Shown: positions 20,563 through 31,324, numbered from the stretch's first letter. The stretch: DNA of 64,000 nt from Aurantiochytrium sp. KH105 (GCA_003116975.1 BGKB01000049.1:62001-126000); one strand, 5' to 3'. The notes: a model not told the origin generated them from the sequence alone. Made by a program: numbers and translations.

Positions 20563-22204
20563 GCCGCGACTCCCCGCGCCGCGTCTCGTCCTCCGCGTCC
20601 GCGTCCTCCCTGTCCTCGTCCTCCTCGCCGCCGTCCTCGTTCGGGTTTTGTTGTCAACGAAGCCCGGCTTCGTCGCGGTCGACCTCCTCCGGTTCGCCGT
20701 CTCTGTCTGCCCTGTCTGTTTGAAAATCGCTGTTTGTTTGAAAAGCAGCAGTCGCAGAGAACTAGGCTAACTCCTCGACCGAGACGCGGAAAGCAGCAAA
20801 GAAAGCGAGCGCCGCGTCCCAACCGCCGCCGCCGCCGCTGCCGCCGCGCGCCGAGCTCCCCCCGCGCGCGCGCGCCGCCGCGGCCTCGGCTCCCCGCGCC
20901 CGCGCCGCCTCCGCGCCGCGCCGCTCCGCCGCCTCCCGCGCGGCCTGGCTCGAGGCTCTGCCGCGACCCCGCCGTGACGCAGGGCGGGCGCGAAGAGGCG
21001 TCGCGGCTCCCGGGGACCGGCGGCAGGCGTCCCCGCGGCAATCGAGCGAATCCGGGCCCGGATTTCCGGGGCCCAGCACGCAGTTCCGGGCCCCGAGGAG
21101 GGGGACGAAGCGACGGGAGCGAGGGGGGGCGGGCGAGGGCGGCGACGTGGAGCTGGCGGACGCGAGGGAGACAAGGTTGGAGGCGTCGCGAGACGCCGGC
21201 GCGGGTCGAGTGCCGAAAAGAGGGAGCAGAGAGGAGGCGGAGGCGTTCGTTTCCTTGGGGAACCCGAGAGCGCCTGCACTGCGGCCTCTTATGTATACTT
21301 GCGGTATAGCTGTACTAGGTCTAGCCTTGGGGAAGAGAGCAATAGTGACAGCGACGAGGGTGACGCGCGAGGCGAGAGGACGATGACGGTGGAGAAAAAT
21401 GATGAAGATGGCGAGGACGATTGTGATGAGAACGAGAGATCGGACGTTGCGAGCAGTCTAGGCCTAGCTGCCAGACTGCTGACCAAGAAAAACATGGAGA
21501 CACGCTGCAAAATGTCTCGGATCATTTCGTCGATCATCTCGAGGCCGTGCCGTTTCATTCCCAGCTCTCCCGCTCTCCCGCTCTCTCTTTTCGAGCATTC
21601 CGGTGTAAAAATAAGCCTCAATCTCTCGCGTCAAAATTATGTATACCTTGCATCTTGTTCAAGAAGAAAGCGCGCGTCTTCTGCTTCTTGCACGAGCGAG
21701 AAGCAGCTGTCTTTTCGTCCTCCGTCACCGATCGCAGCGGCGCGCCGCGATGCGATGCGATGCGATGCGATGCGATGCGATGCGATGCGATGCGATGCGA
21801 TGCGATGCGATGCGATGCGATGCGATGCGATGCGATGCGATGCGATGCGATGCGATGCAGTCGTGGCCGAGCCCTCCCTCGCAGCTCACCCGGCCATCCC
21901 ATGGCCAATACATGTTAGCGGTATAAGCCCCAGTTCCAGAGCAGAGCAGAGCAAAAATGGTATAACCGTCGGCCGCCAGGACCTGGCTGGCGAGACGAGG
22001 CAGCAAAAGCCAAAAAGCAAAGAGCAAAAGCAGAGCACAGGAGAGCCGAGCAGCCCGAAACGAGCAGAAGAGCCGAGCAGCAGGCGCGCGCGCGCGCGCG
22101 AGCGAGCGAGAGAGAGCGAGAGCAAAGGCTGCGTCGCGAACGAACGAAGGCAGCGAAGCGCGCTGCAGAGCAGCGACGACGGTGAGCGCAAGGTTGGCGG
22201 CGCG
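20563..22204. promoter_or_regulatory. Shared 5' region of the divergent SPRY-LRR-NEL and CLASP genes
   Basis: A 1.6-kb spacer between two start codons that face away from each other. The left half is extremely GC-rich and gives artefactual Arg/Pro/Ala ORFs on both strands. The right half holds the (GATGC)n array and purine-rich AGCAAAAGC/GAGCGAGC stretches. The open frame that precedes CLASP runs back to 21299 but has no conserved content, so I treat it as 5' flank. Confidence 0.5.
21747..21859. repeat. (GATGC)n pentanucleotide array
   Basis: About 22 perfect tandem copies of a 5-bp unit, 113 bp in all, about 350 bp upstream of the CLASP ATG. Because 5 is not a multiple of 3, every frame reads an Arg/Cys/Asp/Ala/Met-type repeat. 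That explains the ORFs overlapping it. Confidence 0.98.
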
Positions 22205-25200
22205 ATGGACAAGGAGAACTTAGCAACGCTGGGCCTACACGGGTCCCAGCACCACCAGCACCAGCAACAGCCCGAGCAACAACCGCTTCGCGAAAAGAAC
22301 GGAGGACGGCAACCCGCGGTGCTTGAAAAACAGGCCGCTCTCCAGCAGCAGCAGCAGCACGGAGAGAATGACGAAAACGCGGCAACGATTGACTCGAGGG
22401 AACTTGCAAGGGAATGCGAGTTTGCCGTCAAGGTGCTCGAAAAGAAAGACGCCGACTGGTCCGACCGCGGATCCGCGCTCCAGCGCCTCGGCAAGGCAGC
22501 AGAACGTGGCGCCGCAAAGTACGACGAGTTCCTCGAATGTCTCGTCCGTCTCCGTGACCCGCTCCTGAACCAGATCAAGGAACTTCGCTCGGCCATTGTC
22601 AAGGAGGCATGCAGCACCTTCGCCGCGCTGGCGGCCGCGTACCAGACAGAAGGCATCGCCAGCGGTACCATGAAGTGGCCGCCTCGCTTCTCCTCCCTTG
22701 CCTACGCAGTCGTGGAGGCCTGTCTCAAACAAACGTGCGTGTCAATCAAGGTTATCTCCGAAGCTGCAGATAGCTGCGTTCGCGCCATCATATCGAGTGC
22801 TGCCCCTCTTGGCGTGGGCAAAATTCTCTCGCGTGTCTGCGAGGGCTGCAGCGACAAGGCTGTACACCACCGGCTTGTGTGCGTCGAGTACATCGACCTC
22901 GCTCTTCGGCGCTGGCCCTCGATGAGTAAGACTGCAGGCAATCGCCGCATGGCCGAGGTTCGCGCGGCCGTCAAATCAGCGATTAATGACGCAGACGATG
23001 CCGTGCGTCGCGCTGCGCGTGCCTGCTACTGGGTCCTGCGTGCAAGAAGCCCGGAAATTGCCGAACAAATTATGGCAGGTCTCGACGCTGCATCGCAGCG
23101 CCGTCTGCGCGATGTACAAACAGATGTTCAGCTGGAGCGCGGCGACGACTTTCGAGTCCGTGCGCGGTCTTCTCCGCGCGACTCCTTTGTGCCAGCGAGC
23201 AATATTCCAGGCAACGTTTTGGCCGCCGCGCACAGTCCTCTTGAAACGCCTTCCGAGTCTGGCAGCGAGGCCGATGCCGGATCGTTCCGCTCTGACATGA
23301 TGATGTCATTTAAAACGAGCGACGACCTTGCTGGTGAGACTGGCGCAAACGATGGGTCCCGCGGCGCAAGCGCGCGCCGCCCCATCTCCCCTGCCGTGCG
23401 CCAGCGTGCGCCTCTGAGTCTTCACCATCAGCAGCAACAGCAGCAGCAACAGCAACAACAACAGCAGCAACGCCCACAGCAGCAGGTATCCCCGCCAGCT
23501 GCTCCAGATGCAGCAAACTCGCGTGCAGCAGGCCGACCTCTTCGCGTGGGCCCGCAGCGGGTGCATCGAGCCCCAGCCGCCGAGAACATGGGCGAAACGC
23601 AGCCGTCTCCGCCACTCAGAACGCGTGAGACGCGCACTTATCAGCCCGGAGATTACGCCGAGACAGGAGGCGCTTCGACAGCCTCTCTTGCGGGGCGCGC
23701 GACACGAACTTCAGCAACAGCGCAAGCAGGAGCAAGACGCGTTGGCGGCGCGCAGCGCATCGCGACACGCCCCATACGAGCTGGACCAAACGCAGGTCAA
23801 GCTGCAACAGCAAGTAATGTTGCGGATGGTAGAACAGCACTCGGCTCTGCTATGCGAGTTGAGCCGGGTCCCTCGAATGCAACCGCGCGTTCGACGGGAT
23901 CGGGAGCTGTGACCGCTTCGCACGACGTGCTCGGCAACCCCAAAGCCTTGAGCTCTGCTGCTGCAACCAACTATGCGTCGAGTGTCCAGGATGCAGGCGC
24001 CGAGGCCACCCCGGCTTCCCTCAACGCGAATCTCCGCGAACTCGAGAGCAACCCGCACTGGTCTGCTCGAAAGGATGCTGTTGATGCCATCATGAACGCG
24101 CTGATCGAGAGCCCGAATGGATTCTCTTCCGCATTCGCGGCAAAGCTCATCCCTGCGCTTTGCAACAAGGCTGCCGATGAACGGAGACACCACAAGGTGG
24201 CTCAGGAAGTCCTCAAATGCATTTGCCTTATGCTTCCCAAACATGCCAAGGAATTCAGCGACTATCTCAAGCAGCTCTTGCCGGCACTCTTGGCGGGCAC
24301 CAAGGATGGAAAGCTGCCCATTCGAAGGTTCTCGGGGGAAGCGATGGATCTTTGTCTTTCCAATTTTCCGCACGATCAGCTGGCCGCGATGCTCAGTGAA
24401 CTCTGCAAACAAAAGGGTGATTCGAAGCGACTCGCGGCCATGTCATATCTGCAAAAGGTCATTCCAACGACTCGCGCATTCTTTGCAAACTCGCTCCACG
24501 TCTACCAGATTGTCCGGCGCGTGGACCGATCCCTCTCTTCGCGAAACCTCGAGATGCGGAAGGCCGCTACCTCCGTCCTGGTCGCGGTGTACCGATACGA
24601 CTCGAACATCTTTCTTGGGGAGCTCTGCTCGAGTGAGATGCCGTCCGATGTGCGCGAGAGAGCCGTCAAGGCTTGTAAGGACAGCATCCAGGGTTTCGAA
24701 AGTGCACTTCGCGCCCACGAGGATGCACCGCGCATCGCGCCCGCGCAACCCTCCCAACACTTGCTGCACCAGCCGCGCGCCCCGAGTGCCGCACCTTCAG
24801 CCCAGTCTCAGGCGAGAAGGGCGTCAATCTCGAGGCGATTTTCGTCGGGCAGCGCAATCTCTCACGAGCGGGACGCGCCTCTGTCGACGAAAAAAGACCA
24901 ACACGAGGAGGGTGAAGCTTTGGCAGTGAAGCCAGGACTTCCCCCGCGACGAGCTTCCTTTTTGACTCGTCCTTCCCACGAGTCTCCCCGGCGCCAAACA
25001 GAAGGAACTTATGATGCCGCGTCCTTGTCCCTCATGAACTCGGTCTTGTCGCCTGCAAAGTCAACGGCAACGATGGAGACGGAGATGAGTGGCGCTGACA
25101 CATTGGTCAGCAGTGCAGACGCGGACGATGCTGGCTCCGACGCAACGGCGATCTCGGACGAGAATGCCACGGCAATCGTAGAAGAAAACTTGGAAATTAT

Positions 25201-26176
25201 CGACGGCGGCGAGTTTGACGTTGCCGAGCACGAAAGAAGTGGCCAAACTTTTGGCGCGGCATCACCACCCGTTTCGCCGGAAACGCGCGCTGGCGCGCAG
25301 GCGAGCCCCCAGGTAGCTCGACATTCGCCTCAGACGGCTCAAGTCTCGCCGCAGCAGGCTGCTCGACGCTCCCCACAGCAAGCTGCTCGACGCTCACCAC
25401 AGATGGATAGCAGGAGTTCGACGCAAATGGCGACGGCGCAGTCCACAGGGTTTCGAGATCATGCAGACGTGGAACTGCGGGACGTGATGCAGAGACTTCA
25501 GATGGGCAGCGCGAGTGAGCGAGAACTGGCGCTGCAGCAGATCGAGGCGTGGGCCAAGGATTCTGCTTCTTCGCACGCTATCGCTTGGGATCACTGGGCG
25601 CCACAGTTGGCCCAAGCCTGCGCTGGCGAGCTCAAGGACCCGACACGCAGCGTCATTATACAGGCATTCTTGACGGTCTCTGCGCTCGCACGCTTTCACC
25701 CGCGTGGCTTCCAGAGCTCGCTGGACAGCATGGTGCCCGCGATTTTGGCATTCCTGCGGCAGCACGTCGACGTCTCGCTCGTGTGCAAGGCCAAGGAGAC
25801 CCTCGTATATATTGCCGAATCGGTCGACCCGCAACGTTTGCTGCCGATTGTGCTGCAGTTCCTTGGCGATCCAACGGTTGACGCCCAGGATGCATGCATC
25901 GATATGCTTCGTGTCGTGCTGCGACGTTTGCCGACGCCAGCAGTGCTTGATCTTTTGACAGAAGTCCACCCGGTCCTCATTGAATCCCTCGACCACGAAC
26001 AACCTCGTGTGCGCAAGGCGGCCACTTTTCTCTTTGTGGAGCTCAACGGGCTCTGCGGTGCGACGGTTATGCACCCATATTTGGCCATGCTCAAGAAGGA
26101 GAAGCGCACGCTCGTTGAAATGTACGTCAAGCGCGGGTTGAGCCCTCGCCTCACGACCGGTCCCTCGCGCGCATAA
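22205..26176 (+). CDS. CLASP: CLASP-family microtubule plus-end protein (TOG domains)
   Basis: CLASPs use TOG domains to bind tubulin, promote rescue and suppress catastrophe at microtubule plus ends and kinetochores. From the ATG at 22205 the product is 1323 residues. A Gln/His-rich start is followed by the CLASP N-terminal TOG domain (about 65-300, with RGSALQRLGK and the HEAT helices after it). Then come a disordered Ser/Arg/Pro linker with polyglutamine (about 408-425), a second TOG domain (about 606-805; HWSARKDAVDAIM, LPIRRFSGEAMDL), a linker with repeated SPQQAARR units (about 1022-1067), and a C-terminal HEAT domain (about 1087-1315). The frame is open further upstream to 21299, but that part contains the GATGC array and no homology, so the later ATG was chosen. 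The SPQ repeats are candidate proline-directed kinase sites. No clear SxIP EB-binding motif was seen. Confidence 0.87.
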   Translation: MDKENLATLGLHGSQHHQHQQQPEQQPLREKNGGRQPAVLEKQAALQQQQQHGENDENAATIDSRELARECEFAVKVLEKKDADWSDRGSALQRLGKAAERGAAKYDEFLECLVRLRDPLLNQIKELRSAIVKEACSTFAALAAAYQTEGIASGTMKWPPRFSSLAYAVVEACLKQTCVSIKVISEAADSCVRAIISSAAPLGVGKILSRVCEGCSDKAVHHRLVCVEYIDLALRRWPSMSKTAGNRRMAEVRAAVKSAINDADDAVRRAARACYWVLRARSPEIAEQIMAGLDAASQRRLRDVQTDVQLERGDDFRVRARSSPRDSFVPASNIPGNVLAAAHSPLETPSESGSEADAGSFRSDMMMSFKTSDDLAGETGANDGSRGASARRPISPAVRQRAPLSLHHQQQQQQQQQQQQQQRPQQQVSPPAAPDAANSRAAGRPLRVGPQRVHRAPAAENMGETQPSPPLRTRETRTYQPGDYAETGGASTASLAGRATRTSATAQAGARRVGGAQRIATRPIRAGPNAGQAATASNVADGRTALGSAMRVEPGPSNATARSTGSGAVTASHDVLGNPKALSSAAATNYASSVQDAGAEATPASLNANLRELESNPHWSARKDAVDAIMNALIESPNGFSSAFAAKLIPALCNKAADERRHHKVAQEVLKCICLMLPKHAKEFSDYLKQLLPALLAGTKDGKLPIRRFSGEAMDLCLSNFPHDQLAAMLSELCKQKGDSKRLAAMSYLQKVIPTTRAFFANSLHVYQIVRRVDRSLSSRNLEMRKAATSVLVAVYRYDSNIFLGELCSSEMPSDVRERAVKACKDSIQGFESALRAHEDAPRIAPAQPSQHLLHQPRAPSAAPSAQSQARRASISRRFSSGSAISHERDAPLSTKKDQHEEGEALAVKPGLPPRRASFLTRPSHESPRRQTEGTYDAASLSLMNSVLSPAKSTATMETEMSGADTLVSSADADDAGSDATAISDENATAIVEENLEIIDGGEFDVAEHERSGQTFGAASPPVSPETRAGAQASPQVARHSPQTAQVSPQQAARRSPQQAARRSPQMDSRSSTQMATAQSTGFRDHADVELRDVMQRLQMGSASERELALQQIEAWAKDSASSHAIAWDHWAPQLAQACAGELKDPTRSVIIQAFLTVSALARFHPRGFQSSLDSMVPAILAFLRQHVDVSLVCKAKETLVYIAESVDPQRLLPIVLQFLGDPTVDAQDACIDMLRVVLRRLPTPAVLDLLTEVHPVLIESLDHEQPRVRKAATFLFVELNGLCGATVMHPYLAMLKKEKRTLVEMYVKRGLSPRLTTGPSRA
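23428..23472 (+). repeat. CAG/CAA tract encoding polyglutamine in CLASP
   Basis: A mixed CAG/CAA run gives about 14 Gln in the linker between the first and second TOG domains. Mixed codons suggest an older or stabilised tract compared with the pure CAG run in VPS13. Confidence 0.9.
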
Positions 26177-26504
26177 CTGTGTAGATGAAACTGATTCCAT
26201 AATTCAATCTTTCGATTGCCATACGTGTCTCTTCCCCTGGCTGGCGCGCGACTGACTGACTGGCTGCTTGGGAACGCGCACGCAAGCGCCCCATCTGCTT
26301 CGCAACCACTGTGGTGCCATGATCTTCCGGTGACTGATGCGATTATCTGCTTGGACGAGTCCCTGTCTGCCAGTGCCACCCCAGAACCTTGCAATGGCCC
26401 CGTTGCTCAGTAGTAGCCTAGCCTATACTGCCTGCCACTCAGCTGCTTCAAGATGCTACTACCAAAGCGCGTCGTAGCAAAGCGTCAAAAGGGAAGTCGC
26501 CGCG
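26177..26504. promoter_or_regulatory. Intergenic region between CLASP and the membrane-protein gene
   Basis: It holds the CLASP 3' UTR and the promoter of the next same-strand gene. No conserved ORF or clear motif is seen. Confidence 0.4.
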
Positions 26505-27989
26505 ATGAGCGAGAACGCCTCGCGGAGGCGCGGCCGCGAGCGGGAAGCGCGCGGACGCAGCGCTGGCGCCGCCCGCGGGTCCGCCCCGAGCAGCGTGGGC
26601 CAAGGCCGCGGCGCTGGCAGCGTCGGCGGCGCAGGTGGCGCTGGCGGTAATGGCAGCGGCGCGGCGCCAGGGAACGGGCAAGATGCAGCGGCAGCAGCAG
26701 CTTTGGCGGCCAAGGCAGGAGGTCGGACGCCGAGCAGAAGGAGAGAAGCCCTTCCGTCGGTCGTACGCGCCGACGCTGCGACGCTCTTGAGAGGATCCCA
26801 AGCACGCATCGGTCTTTGTCTGATTCTGCTGGGCATGGCGGCCGTAATTCGCTTCGGATCCATCGAGTCTGTGAGCGAGGTCGTCTCGAGACTCCTTGCG
26901 GCCGAAGGACTCGTCCAACTCGCGTTGGCTGCCATCTTGCAGCCCACGTCTGCTCTCGATACACCTTACCATGTGCTTTTGACGGCCTGCACAACGGCTG
27001 GGCTCTTTTACAAGCTACCTGTGGAGCTCACGCGTCAACTAGCGTGGGTCCTAGGGGCTGTCTTTGTCATCCCCCTGGGCGCCTTGCTGCTGTGGCACGG
27101 CGCGCTGCAAATGCAGCTCGAGTATCACACTTCGCCAGGCTACTGGAATTTCAGCTTCGAGAATCGACCCACGCAGGGCCGATCGGGCGTAGTGACCCGC
27201 GCGAGCGCGACAAGTGGCGCGGGGGCACGCTTCGCTCTTCTACACGCGTCCCCCGTCACGCTTACGGGAGTCCTGGCGCTCACACAGGTGATGGTACAGC
27301 TTCTGGAAATTGGCGGCATGACAGATGCGGATCGTGCCATTCTTGTACAAGCACGAAACCATTTTCTCTTTCGTGTGCGGCACTCGTCGTCAATCCGTCA
27401 CAAGGCCATTGCCTCGGAACTCTTGTTCCGCGTCGTCGCCGGATTACTCATGCAACGTACGGCGCAGCAAATGGTGGAGCCAACAGGTCCGGTTTCTGCC
27501 ACACTTGCCTTTATGGAGCAGCAGTTCTCGGAGCGGCTCTTGCAACAAAGCGAGGTTTTTATCAAGCCGCTGCCCGAACCCCTCGATCCCGACTCTGTCC
27601 TCAAGCTGGTGGTGTACTCATTCGCTACGCTTCTTGCGCACAAACGAGCCTTCAAGGGGCTCAAGACCTGGCAAGGGGGGTCGCTACACCCTGCTCTTCA
27701 GGCTCTCAAGTATGTCTCGCGTTTTTCGATTCTTGTTTATCTGACGAGTCGATATCTGATTGTGCAGAGTCGCAAGCATCAAGGCACCTTTTCTGGTGCG
27801 AATCAATCCCCAAATAGTGCCGATGCGTTCGACGCTTCTGATGAAGGAAGCTCATCTCAAGATAGAGCATCCTCATCGAGCCGCTCGGATAGCCGTCCCG
27901 CGCTGACCACACTTTCCTCTCCACCAGGACTTGGAACGCGGATCCCCGGTGGAACTGCGCATGAGGCGCCACCTTCAATGTATTTATGA
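26505..27989 (+). CDS. Unrecognised multi-pass membrane protein
   Basis: I do not recognise a family for this 494-residue product. It begins with a basic, Gly/Ala-rich disordered region (1-95). Four hydrophobic segments follow in the N-terminal half: about 102-118, 135-147, 155-172 and 179-197. A soluble-looking helical region comes after (about 245-410; contains GGMTDADRAILVQ and SVLKLVVYSFATLLAHKRAF). A weakly hydrophobic stretch lies near 410-425, and a Ser-rich tail ends the protein. Codon use and the lack of internal stops agree with a real gene, and the start is the first Met of the frame in a GCGATGAGC context. It lies in the same direction as CLASP, 330 bp downstream. Placement in an internal membrane is likely, but which one is unknown. 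Confidence 0.65.
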   Translation: MSENASRRRGREREARGRSAGAARGSAPSSVGQGRGAGSVGGAGGAGGNGSGAAPGNGQDAAAAAALAAKAGGRTPSRRREALPSVVRADAATLLRGSQARIGLCLILLGMAAVIRFGSIESVSEVVSRLLAAEGLVQLALAAILQPTSALDTPYHVLLTACTTAGLFYKLPVELTRQLAWVLGAVFVIPLGALLLWHGALQMQLEYHTSPGYWNFSFENRPTQGRSGVVTRASATSGAGARFALLHASPVTLTGVLALTQVMVQLLEIGGMTDADRAILVQARNHFLFRVRHSSSIRHKAIASELLFRVVAGLLMQRTAQQMVEPTGPVSATLAFMEQQFSERLLQQSEVFIKPLPEPLDPDSVLKLVVYSFATLLAHKRAFKGLKTWQGGSLHPALQALKYVSRFSILVYLTSRYLIVQSRKHQGTFSGANQSPNSADAFDASDEGSSSQDRASSSSRSDSRPALTTLSSPPGLGTRIPGGTAHEAPPSMYL

Positions 27990-28438
27990 AGAGAAAAATC
28001 AAGAGCAAAAGCAGAGCAAAGCAAAAACAAAAATAGTCGTAGTCAGCAAACCGCCTAGTCCCGGCATCTTATTTATTATGAATGTCCCTGCGTTTTTTTG
28101 ACCCTGCGAATTCTGTACCAGCACCTGAGCGTATCGACTTACACGTCTTCAGTAGAAGCATTTGGCTCAATCTTCTCAACAAGTCATGAGCAAGATGGCA
28201 GCGAATCCGTCCATCACAGCCCTCCCTCTCTCTTTTTCTCTCTCTCTTTCGATTGCACTAGTATTGTTCTTTACAGGTCCGGAGAGAGCAAATCAGTTTC
28301 ATTGTCAATTAGAATGGCTTTGCAGGAGAGAGGGAGAGCCAGGCAGTGCGAACGGAACACAATGCACACATCTGGCGATCAATGGAGCGCAAGAGCAACG
28401 CTATATTCGGACCTGGCCCTTGAAAACAAAGGAACGAA
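27990..28438. other. Convergent intergenic region
   Basis: AT-rich 3' flank shared by the membrane-protein gene and the small minus-strand gene, with a pyrimidine run near 28220-28250. The + frame that crosses it has no recognisable content. Confidence 0.45.
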
Positions 28439-28747
28439 TTATGCAGACTGCGCTTGCGTCATGGCGGGCTCTGGCGGAAGCTCAAGAGATAACTCGGGCT
28501 TACACGCGTCAATGTTTAATTTCCGAGGCCGGAACTTGACGGCGATCTCTCCGCTTTCGCTACGACGGCAAATGCGCGGACGCTCGACGAGCTCCGGCTG
28601 CTCATTCGCCGCATCGAACGAAATGATGGAGATGCACAGCTGTGGACGCCTTCGCTTAAGGGAAGAGCGCTTGAAGGCGTGCACAAGTTGGTTCAAGGTC
28701 GCAGACTCGAGCGCCTTGCCGTTGACAGAGGTGTTTCGCTTGCCCAT
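28439..28747 (-). CDS. Small basic protein, hypothetical; may be the last exon of a spliced gene
   Basis: A 102-residue frame from an ATG at 28747. The protein is basic and the central part (LCISIISFDAANEQPELVE, then SGEIAVKF) reads like an ordered beta-rich domain. No family was recognised. A well-formed splice acceptor and a 76-nt candidate exon lie about 450 bp upstream on the same strand (29130-29205). The ATG-proximal part may therefore be wrong, and the gene may include 5' exons. A GTAAG donor-like sequence also occurs near the stop. Moderate to low confidence. Confidence 0.4.
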   Translation of the reverse strand: MGKRNTSVNGKALESATLNQLVHAFKRSSLKRRRPQLCISIISFDAANEQPELVERPRICRRSESGEIAVKFRPRKLNIDACKPELSLELPPEPAMTQAQSA

Positions 28748-29344
28748 TGTGTAAAGGGAAGTTGGTGACTTGTGTTTGGTTTTTGAGATTTGGTGGTGAG
28801 ATGCCTGCCTGCCTCGTTTGTGATTGGTCAAAATACAGTGGGTCTCGTAATGGGCCCAGCTTCAGCTCGGTCCAGGGAGTTCTCACTTTGGTTTTCTTGA
28901 CAAAAATGCACTTTAGGGACTCTGGCGATGTCCTTTCGGGTCACAATCAAGTTCCCGAACCTGGGGACGACGTCAAGAGCGACGCTGCAGCGCGCTGAGG
29001 AAGCCAGTCGCCGGGGTATGTACTTTGCTTTGGTCCCGGAGGCGATGTGGCGCAGACGGACGATTTCTTGCCCTTTGCTTGCTGGGAGATTACTGTCGCA
29101 AGTAAGGGTCCACCCAAAGTCACTCTCACCGCTCCACGTTTCGTTTGGGACTTGTCGCGGTGCTCCTTTTTTAAGCGCGCAATGTCGGCACGGATTGCTG
29201 TGAACCTATGGAAGGAAAGAAGAAGGAAAAGGAGGCAAGGAAGAGGCTCGGACCGTGAAGGCGGTCAGTTGCTCGTGGGGAGAGGGGAGGGCACGATGGC
29301 GGATGCCCGGTCGGTCAGTCGGTCGGTTAGGCGGTCGGTTAATA

Positions 29345-29368
29345 GCTTGCTTGCTTGCTTGCTTGCTC
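29345..29368. repeat. (GCTT)n microsatellite
   Basis: Six tandem GCTT units, preceded by GGTCGGTCAGTCGGTCGG-type GGTC repeats from about 29309. Confidence 0.9.
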
Positions 29369-29800
29369 GCTTGGACTTGCTTTCTTGCTTGAACGAGCGG
29401 GCGGTCAGTCGATCAATCAATCGAACAGCAGTCTCGACAGTGAAGAGTATGGCAAGGTAGGGTTGAGAGTGAAGGCGAAAGGAGAAGAATGTGAAGGAGA
29501 GGAGACGAGACGAGAGGACTGGGGCGGGGTTGGTTGGTCTCGCTTGCAGTCGGTCAGTCTGATGGGCCCTTCTCCTGCTAATAAGAGGCTCAATGGCGCG
29601 CAAGTCCTGCGCGTGCAAGTGCGTCGACTACGCGTAATGTGCCACGAGCCGGTTAGTTTAGCTTGAGGTCTTGCTTTGCCTTCTACTCTGGCCTTTTTTC
29701 CTTTCCGAGCGGCTGCCTGCTCGAGGCTGTTTTGGGGTTTTGCTTTGGTCTGCTTTGGTTTGCTTTGCCTTGCTCAACTCTGCTTCGCTCCGCTCACGCA

Positions 29801-29829
29801 CTCGCTCGCTCGCTCGCTCGCTCGCTCGC
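29801..29829. repeat. (CTCG)n microsatellite
   Basis: Seven tandem CTCG units. Related CTCG arrays recur near 30175-30187 and 30438-30450 within the same gene-poor stretch. Confidence 0.93.
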
Positions 29830-30116
29830 AGTTTCTTTCCAAACCGAGAGCGCAGCGCACCGAGATTGCGCGGAGGAATCGGAAGCGCGAGCGTGGTTTC
29901 AATTTTGCCTGCGGGCGCACGTCGTGTTGAGTCGATTTGTATTGTATCGAATCGCCTTGTGTTGTTGTGTCTTGGCACAGGGCGCTTGTATGGTCGCATC
30001 GCTCACAGTTTCGATCCGGTGTTGCGTCATGCTCTTCTTCGTGCTGGTAGACAGCGCCGAGTAAAGGGCGTCCAGGGTGCGTACAACATGGAGGACGGCC
30101 AGGACAAATAAAACCA

Positions 30117-30151
30117 CCTACCCACCCACCCATCCACCCACCCACCCACCA
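30117..30151. repeat. (CCAC)n microsatellite
   Basis: Tandem CCAC/CCAT units, about eight copies with one or two substitutions. Minus-strand frames through it read Gly/Trp repeats and are artefacts. Confidence 0.93.
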
Positions 30152-31135
30152 AACGACCGCTCACCCTCGCCAGCTCGCTCGCTCGCTCTTTTGAGCGTTC
30201 TTTCGCGCGCTTGTGCGCTCTCTCGCTGATCCGCTCGAGGCCGCCGGACTCGGCACGGGTGACGGCGTCGAGGCAGTTTCAAGAGCTCCGAAAGCCTGAA
30301 ACTCCCGCATCAGGAAGCGCACGCGCGGGCGATGACAAAACGAAGTCGCAACTATCGGTGCGTGCAGACCAAGCAAAGCGAAGCCTTGCAGCGCGAAGCG
30401 AAGCGAAACGCCACGCCACGCCACGCCACGCCATACTCGCTCGCTCGCTCGCACGCGCGCATGCGCGAGCGCGTAAAATGGACGGGACCCGTCACCTGGC
30501 TGACCGGGCGACCTGGAGTCCGCGGAAGTTGAACGTGGTTGGGGATTTTGAGAGCGGGCGAAGACGAGTGAGCGACCGTGAAAGACACGAAAGAAGGAAG
30601 TGTGGTCGTTGGACGAGGCTTGACTGTGAATGAATGACCGGCACCGATGATGCTCGGCGATTCGTTTGTACGGCGATGCTGTATGCCGTGCTGATTCTTG
30701 CATCCATCTTCGCCGGGCGCATGCCGTGCCGTAGCCACGGCGCGGAGAGGAGAGCACGCGCGGCGGGGGCACGCGCGGATGCATGGGAGCACGGACCGCC
30801 GAGAACGCGTGGACACAAGGATGGATGGATGAGAACGGATGGAAGGACTCCAGTCGTCTCTACCAGTGGCCTCCCGCCACGTGCCCCTCTCTCTTTGCCA
30901 CAGTTTCTTCGATTGCCCATGAAACCGACGCAATCTGTGACCGGTGGGCCGCGCTTGAGGCTTGGCATGCACGAGGTCTCCGCATCCGCAGCTACAGTCC
31001 GCGACGATGAAGTCGCAGCGGGAGCGAAACATGCGAAACTGTAACCACCACGCCAATGACTTGCCGCGCGAAGAGCATTCGGGCACCACCAAGCGCAGAA
31101 TTAACGAGGGAGAGACTTTCCTCTTATTTTTTTTT

Positions 31136-31206
31136 TCTTTCCTTTCCTTTTCTTTCCTTTCCTTTCCTTTCCTTTCCTTTCCTTTCCTTTCCTTTCCTTT
31201 CCTTTC
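31136..31206. repeat. (CCTTT)n pentanucleotide microsatellite
   Basis: About 13 units of a pentamer following a short T-run. It sits about 180 bp past the 3' end of the RGG gene. Confidence 0.96.
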
Positions 31207-31324
31207 ATGTGTTTTTGAAAGTCTCTACGGCCTGCGAAATGTTGATGGCAACGAAAACAAAATTTTGGCCGTAGTTTAGTCCAAATATAGCACCGACCAG
31301 GCGCCTTTGTCAGTTCGAGTTGAA

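Noticed and set aside
20070-21309. Long Arg/Pro/Ala-rich ORFs on both strands (for example 20326-21309 + and 20070-21041 -)
   Set aside because: They overlap the NEL gene's N-terminus or extreme GC-rich spacer; composition is that expected from GC-rich DNA with few stops.
21547-21926. ORFs made of Met-Arg-Cys-Asp-Ala or Ile-Ala-Ser-His repeats
   Set aside because: They are translations of the GATGC array and not genes.
21299-22204. N-terminal extension of the CLASP frame from 21299
   Set aside because: It contains the microsatellite and no conserved residues; the ATG at 22205 gives a normal CLASP start.
30161-31092. ORFs of 130-250 residues in the repeat-rich region
   Set aside because: Overlapping on both strands, low complexity, no conserved blocks.
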